Shown piece by piece: positions 7,743 to 10,619 of a stretch of 10,619 nucleotides of DNA. The notes under the pieces are model-generated. The model saw only the letters and a list, made by a program, of their open reading frames with translations. It was not told the origin of the DNA and did not search any database. Positions within the stretch are counted from its first letter, which is position 1; every line of letters begins with the position of its first letter. The translations under genes were made by a program, and so were the position numbers. Origin of the DNA: CAZGTQ01 sp964528575 (lineage in GTDB: Bacteria > Planctomycetota > UBA1135 > GCA-002686595). The stretch covers positions 1-10,619 of the forward strand of contig CAZGTQ010000147.1 of the NCBI GenBank assembly GCA_964528575.1, in the 5' to 3' direction.

Positions 7743-9587
7743 ATGGTCGAAGGTCGCAAGCCGCAGGACTACCAGGTCAACCGCTTCTGGGTCGACCTGC
7801 GCTCGCGCCGGGTGCGGTACGAGCGTGTCCGGTGCGCCGATTACGAGGACGTCCTCGGCGGCGTCGCGCGCGGGTTCAAGCTGCTCGACGGCAAGAAGGT
7901 CGACAACCCGTACGCTTCGGACGCGCCGCTGGTCATGAACCTCGGGTGCCTGTCGGGCACCGAGCTCATGACCGGCTTGCGAACGTACTTTCACGCGTAC
8001 TCGCCGCTCAAGAGCTCGCTCTCCGGCAAGCCGTCGGCGATGTGGACCGCCGGCAGCGGCAAGTTCGGCACGAAGCTGCGCTACCTCGGCATCGACGAGG
8101 TCGTCTTCACGGGTCGCGCGGAGAAGCCGATCTACCTGCGCCTCGTCCCCGACGCGACGGGCACGGTCGAGGGCGGCGTGCACTTCGTCTTCGGCGACGC
8201 GACGGATCTGTACGGCCGCCGCGTCAACGCGAAGATCCAGGCGCTGCACGAGCGCTGGCCCGAGGCGCACTTCGCGGTGCTCGGGCCGGCGGGCGAGAAC
8301 TACGAGCAGTGCCGTTTCGCCGCGATCGCGCTCTCGACGGTCAACCAGCTCAAGAGCGGCGACATGAAGTCGCGCTTCTGCGGCCGCGGCGGCATCGGCG
8401 GCGTGATGGGCTCGAAGAACCTGATCGCGATCGCCGCGGACACGCCGGACTTGCGGGGCGAGAAGCCGCCGGCGGAGCTGAAGGAGCTGAACCAGATCGT
8501 CGCGCGCGGCGAGGGCAGCCGCCGTTTCCGCGACAAGCGCAAGGCGAACGGCGGCGGCGGCACGTGGGCGAACGTCGAGGCGCTCCATCCGGTCAGCGCG
8601 ATGCCGGAGTACAACTTCGCGCCGACGGGCAACGCGGAGCTGTCCAAGCCGCTCTACCGCGACGCGGTGGAGGCGGACGGCCGCTTCGTCGTCAAGGACG
8701 AGGCGTGCTTCCGCTGCGGCATCGCGTGCCACAAGAACGTCTACGACAAGGGCGAGGACGGCAAGGCGGCGAAGTACCGCGCGAAGCTCGACTACGAGCC
8801 GCTCGATCTCATGTCGGCGAACATCGGCATCTTCGAGATGGAGCACGTGACGGATCTCGTCGAGCTCGTCGACGACCTGGGCATGGACTCGATCTCGATC
8901 GGCGGCACGCTCGCGTACGCGATGGAGTACAACCGCCGCCACGCCGAGGAGGGCAAGTCGGTCGCCGGCGGCCTCGCATACGGCGACTATCGTGCGTCGC
9001 ACGACGCGATCGAGGCGATCGCGACGGGCTCGCTCCCGGAGCTCGGCCAGGGTTCCAAGCGCCTCGCGGAATCCGTCGGAGAGCCCGGGTACGCGATGCA
9101 CTGCAAGGGCGTCGAGTTCCCGGCGTACTTGCCGCACACGAACCCGGGCTACCCCTGGGCGCTCGCGGGCGGCCACATGTCGATGCGCACGTACTTGCTC
9201 TACCTGTTCGAGCGCGAGTCGGGCCTCGACTACTGGGTCGACGCGATCACGGGCCGCGGCCCGATGATCATGCGCGACGACGTCGTCGGCATCTGCAAGT
9301 TTGCAGGCCTGAGCGACGACCAGGTCGCGCAGGCGGTCACCTCGCTCACGGGCCTCGCGATCGACGGCGACACGATCCGCAAGACGGTGATGCGCACGTT
9401 CCTGCGCGGCTACAAGCTCGAGCGCCAGCAGGGCTTCACGCAGGGCGACTACGGCATGCCGGCCGAAGTGCACAGCGAGCACGCCCCGATCCAGCTCCCG
9501 CACTTCAACACGCCGGAGTTCTTCGCCGAGCTCCAGGGCAAGGTCTGCGCCCGCTTCGACGCGCTGCTCGAAGCGGAGGGCGTGTAG
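7743..9587 (+). CDS. Aldehyde ferredoxin oxidoreductase (tungsten-pterin, AOR family)
   Basis: This 614-residue protein is full length for the AOR family, whose members interconvert aldehydes and carboxylic acids using a tungsten (rarely molybdenum) bis-pterin cofactor, a 4Fe-4S cluster and ferredoxin. The N-terminal domain includes AGSGKFGTKLRYLGIDEVV (103-121), the conserved cofactor-proximal region. The cluster ligands are present as C322-x2-C325-x3-C329 and C518 (GICKF). DDLGMDSISIGG (377-388) is the family's D-x-x-G-M/L-D pterin-contact motif. Glu352 in DYEP and His478 in GGHMS are candidates for the active-site Glu and His of characterised enzymes. There is no signal or Tat peptide, so it is cytosolic. 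The ATG at 7743 keeps a normal N-terminus; no Shine-Dalgarno is seen, and coupling to the preceding gene 10 bases upstream is likely. No ferredoxin or MoaD-like gene is in the window. The substrate is unknown. Confidence 0.95.
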   Translation: MVEGRKPQDYQVNRFWVDLRSRRVRYERVRCADYEDVLGGVARGFKLLDGKKVDNPYASDAPLVMNLGCLSGTELMTGLRTYFHAYSPLKSSLSGKPSAMWTAGSGKFGTKLRYLGIDEVVFTGRAEKPIYLRLVPDATGTVEGGVHFVFGDATDLYGRRVNAKIQALHERWPEAHFAVLGPAGENYEQCRFAAIALSTVNQLKSGDMKSRFCGRGGIGGVMGSKNLIAIAADTPDLRGEKPPAELKELNQIVARGEGSRRFRDKRKANGGGGTWANVEALHPVSAMPEYNFAPTGNAELSKPLYRDAVEADGRFVVKDEACFRCGIACHKNVYDKGEDGKAAKYRAKLDYEPLDLMSANIGIFEMEHVTDLVELVDDLGMDSISIGGTLAYAMEYNRRHAEEGKSVAGGLAYGDYRASHDAIEAIATGSLPELGQGSKRLAESVGEPGYAMHCKGVEFPAYLPHTNPGYPWALAGGHMSMRTYLLYLFERESGLDYWVDAITGRGPMIMRDDVVGICKFAGLSDDQVAQAVTSLTGLAIDGDTIRKTVMRTFLRGYKLERQQGFTQGDYGMPAEVHSEHAPIQLPHFNTPEFFAELQGKVCARFDALLEAEGV

Positions 9588-9635
9588 GCGGGCGCGCGCC
9601 GGACGGACGGCGTTCCGAGCCGGTCGTGCACGGGG

Positions 9636-9649
9636 GCGACAGCTGACGC
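9636..9649. promoter_or_regulatory. Imperfect palindrome upstream of the AbiEi-like gene, possible operator
   Basis: GCGACAGCTGACGC pairs in six of seven half-site positions around CAGCTG, 24 bases before the GTG start. AbiEi antitoxins are known to repress their own operons by binding inverted repeats upstream, so an operator here is plausible. Short palindromes are frequent in GC-rich DNA, and the rest of the 9588-9673 gap shows no clear promoter or terminator. Confidence 0.22.
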
Positions 9650-9673
9650 GACCAGGGGCGCCGGGCTGCGGCG

Positions 9674-10288
9674 GTGACGAAGTCTCGGCAGTTGTGCCGG
9701 TCGCGTGTCGTCGAGCTTGCTGGGCAGCGGGGCGTCCTGACTGCCCGCGACGCCGCCGGAGAGGGCATCCACAGCCAGACGCTCACGCGCCTGGTGCGGG
9801 AGGGAGCGCTCGAGCGGGTGTCACGCGGCAGCTATCGCCTTCCGACCGCGGACGTGACCGAGTTCCACGCGCTCGCGCTGGCCGCGGCCGCGGTTCCCAG
9901 GGGCGTGGTCTGCCTCCTGTCGGCTCTAGTCTTCCACGAGATCGGCACGCAACTGCCGGCGGAGGTCTGGCTGGCGATCGACCGGCGGGCGCGGGCTCCC
10001 GTCGTGAGCTATCCGCGCCTGCGCATCGTGCGTTTCAGCGGAAACGCCCTACGGGAAGGAATCGAGTGCCACCGGATCGAGGGCGTCGACGTCCACGTCA
10101 CGTCGGTGGCGAAGACGATCGCCGACCTCTTCAAGTACCGCAACAAGATCGGCCTGGACGTGGCGCTCGAGGCGCTCCGCGAGGCGTGGCGGGATCGCCG
10201 GTTCACGATGGCGGATCTCGATCGCGCCGCGCGAGCCTGTCGCGTGGACAGGGTGATCGGCCCATACCTCGAAGGAATCCTCTCGTGA
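9674..10288 (+). CDS. AbiEi-family antitoxin / transcriptional regulator (type IV toxin-antitoxin)
   Basis: This 204-residue protein has the usual length and layout of AbiEi antitoxins. An N-terminal winged helix-turn-helix covers about 8-58 (GQRGVLTARDAAGEGI, then LTRLVREGALERVSRGSYRLP). A C-terminal antitoxin domain includes LLSALVFHEIGTQLP (81-95), VWLAIDRRA, VHVTSVAKTIADLFKYRNKIG (about 140-160) and ALEALREAW. Characterised AbiEi proteins repress their operon and counteract an AbiEii nucleotidyltransferase toxin without direct contact. The start is GTG at 9674, giving VTKSRQL; the ribosome site is weak. AbiEii normally follows immediately, but here only a short overlapping stub is found. 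Codon use differs from its neighbours: by hand count about 29 of 205 codons end in A or T, against about 7 in the first 100 codons of the preceding gene. That suggests acquisition by transfer. Confidence 0.88.
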   Translation: MTKSRQLCRSRVVELAGQRGVLTARDAAGEGIHSQTLTRLVREGALERVSRGSYRLPTADVTEFHALALAAAAVPRGVVCLLSALVFHEIGTQLPAEVWLAIDRRARAPVVSYPRLRIVRFSGNALREGIECHRIEGVDVHVTSVAKTIADLFKYRNKIGLDVALEALREAWRDRRFTMADLDRAARACRVDRVIGPYLEGILS

Positions 10289-10319
10289 GCACCGGGCTCG
10301 CTCGGCAGCGCGTCCCTCG
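10285..10319 (+). pseudogene. Possible eroded start of an AbiEii-type toxin gene
   Basis: A GTG at 10285 overlaps the antitoxin stop as GTGA, the arrangement expected for an AbiEi-AbiEii operon. The first codons read VSTGLARQRV, loosely like the N-terminus of AbiEii toxins. From about 10320 the frame runs antisense through the neighbouring minus-strand gene and stops at 10437, giving 50 residues with no toxin motif. Either the toxin was deleted with the breakpoint close to the neighbour's stop codon, or the similarity is accidental. Confidence 0.3.
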
Positions 10320-10619
10320 CTACTCCATCAGCGGCTTCGCCGAGCCGACGAGCTTGGTTCCATCCGGGCGCTCGATCTCGACCCACCACATCGCGTTCTC
10401 CGGCAGCGGGTCGGGCGCGGTCGCGTGCACGTCGTAATCGTCGTGCGAAGGGGCGTACTCGCCCATGCCGACCAACGAGAACGTGCGGTCCTCCGTCCCG
10501 ATCCAGGCGCGCACGATCGTGGCTCCGGAGTCCGAGTACGGCAGCTCGACGACCAGATGACTCTCCTTGCCGGCGACGACGCCGCCGTGTCCCTGCGCGA
10601 GCTCGACGGCGAGGTCTCC
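10320..10619 (-). CDS. Hypothetical protein, C-terminal 99 residues (partial, runs off right edge)
   Basis: An open minus-strand frame enters from the right edge, stays open for 99 codons and ends at the TAG at 10322-10320. The visible part begins GDLAVELAQGHGGVVAG and ends MWWVEIERPDGTKLVGSAKP plus LME. Its alternating hydrophobic and polar pattern, HGG motif and paired tryptophans suggest a small all-beta domain, perhaps extracytoplasmic. I do not recognise the family. A GTG at 10514 would give a 64-residue protein, but the frame is open above it with similar codon use, so the true start is probably outside. It converges tail to tail with the antitoxin gene, 31 bases apart. Confidence 0.65.
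   Translation of the reverse strand, partial: GDLAVELAQGHGGVVAGKESHLVVELPYSDSGATIVRAWIGTEDRTFSLVGMGEYAPSHDDYDVHATAPDPLPENAMWWVEIERPDGTKLVGSAKPLME

Noticed and set aside
4460..7759. 1099-residue minus-strand open frame
   Set aside because: It spans the intergenic gap and two unrelated genes in antisense, with no recognisable domain.
7503..9503. 666-residue minus-strand open frame
   Set aside because: It is antisense to the AOR gene, whose cluster ligands and motifs are intact on the plus strand.
9591..9600. GGCGCGCGCC palindrome after the AOR stop as a terminator
   Set aside because: There is no loop and no following T-run, and such runs are expected in this base composition.
10289..10319. 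Terminator between the converging antitoxin and hypothetical genes
   Set aside because: The 31 bases hold no stem-loop with a T-tract on either strand.

Overview
This window is a dense, very GC-rich stretch of bacterial chromosome (my eye estimate is above 70% G+C, with almost all third codon positions G or C and a heavy preference for GCG, CTC, CGC and TCG). There are no rRNA or tRNA genes, insertion sequences, CRISPR arrays or phage genes. The codon bias produces very long open frames on the wrong strand, so genes were chosen by recognisable protein motifs rather than by length. The taxon cannot be fixed from this sequence. A high-GC member of a group such as Planctomycetota or Myxococcota is a weak guess; the tungsten-type aldehyde oxidoreductase suggests at least some low-oxygen metabolism.

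Layout from left to right. (1) A secreted alpha/beta hydrolase on the minus strand (1-1441) runs off the left edge. Its last visible residues look like the start of a thioredoxin-like domain, so it may be a hydrolase-thioredoxin fusion. (2) A 105-base divergent gap follows. (3) Next is a tight plus-strand operon: an ABC-2 ATPase of the NatA type (1547-2485), its permease (2482-3867, ATGA overlap) and, three bases later, a polytopic YfhO-like membrane protein (3871-5964). (4) A 115-base gap carries a hairpin, a weak -10-like box and the only strong Shine-Dalgarno sequence that I checked and found in the window. (5) A second plus-strand operon has two genes 10 bases apart: a thiamine-diphosphate enzyme of the acetolactate synthase family (6080-7732) and an aldehyde ferredoxin oxidoreductase (7743-9587). 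(6) An AbiEi-type antitoxin (9674-10288) follows, with different codon use and no toxin gene; a short stub overlapping its stop may be the toxin's eroded start. (7) The C-terminal end of an unrecognised protein on the minus strand (10320-10619) runs off the right edge.

How the genes may work together: the NatAB-like pair should form one membrane exporter, and the YfhO-like protein is probably made from the same message. The thiamine-diphosphate enzyme and the oxidoreductase are the most interesting pair. One can release an aldehyde from a 2-oxoacid (or join aldehydes) and the other interconverts aldehydes and acids with ferredoxin, so together they could form a CoA-independent 2-oxoacid oxidation route. 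That is inference from adjacency and family chemistry. No gap exceeds 120 bases.
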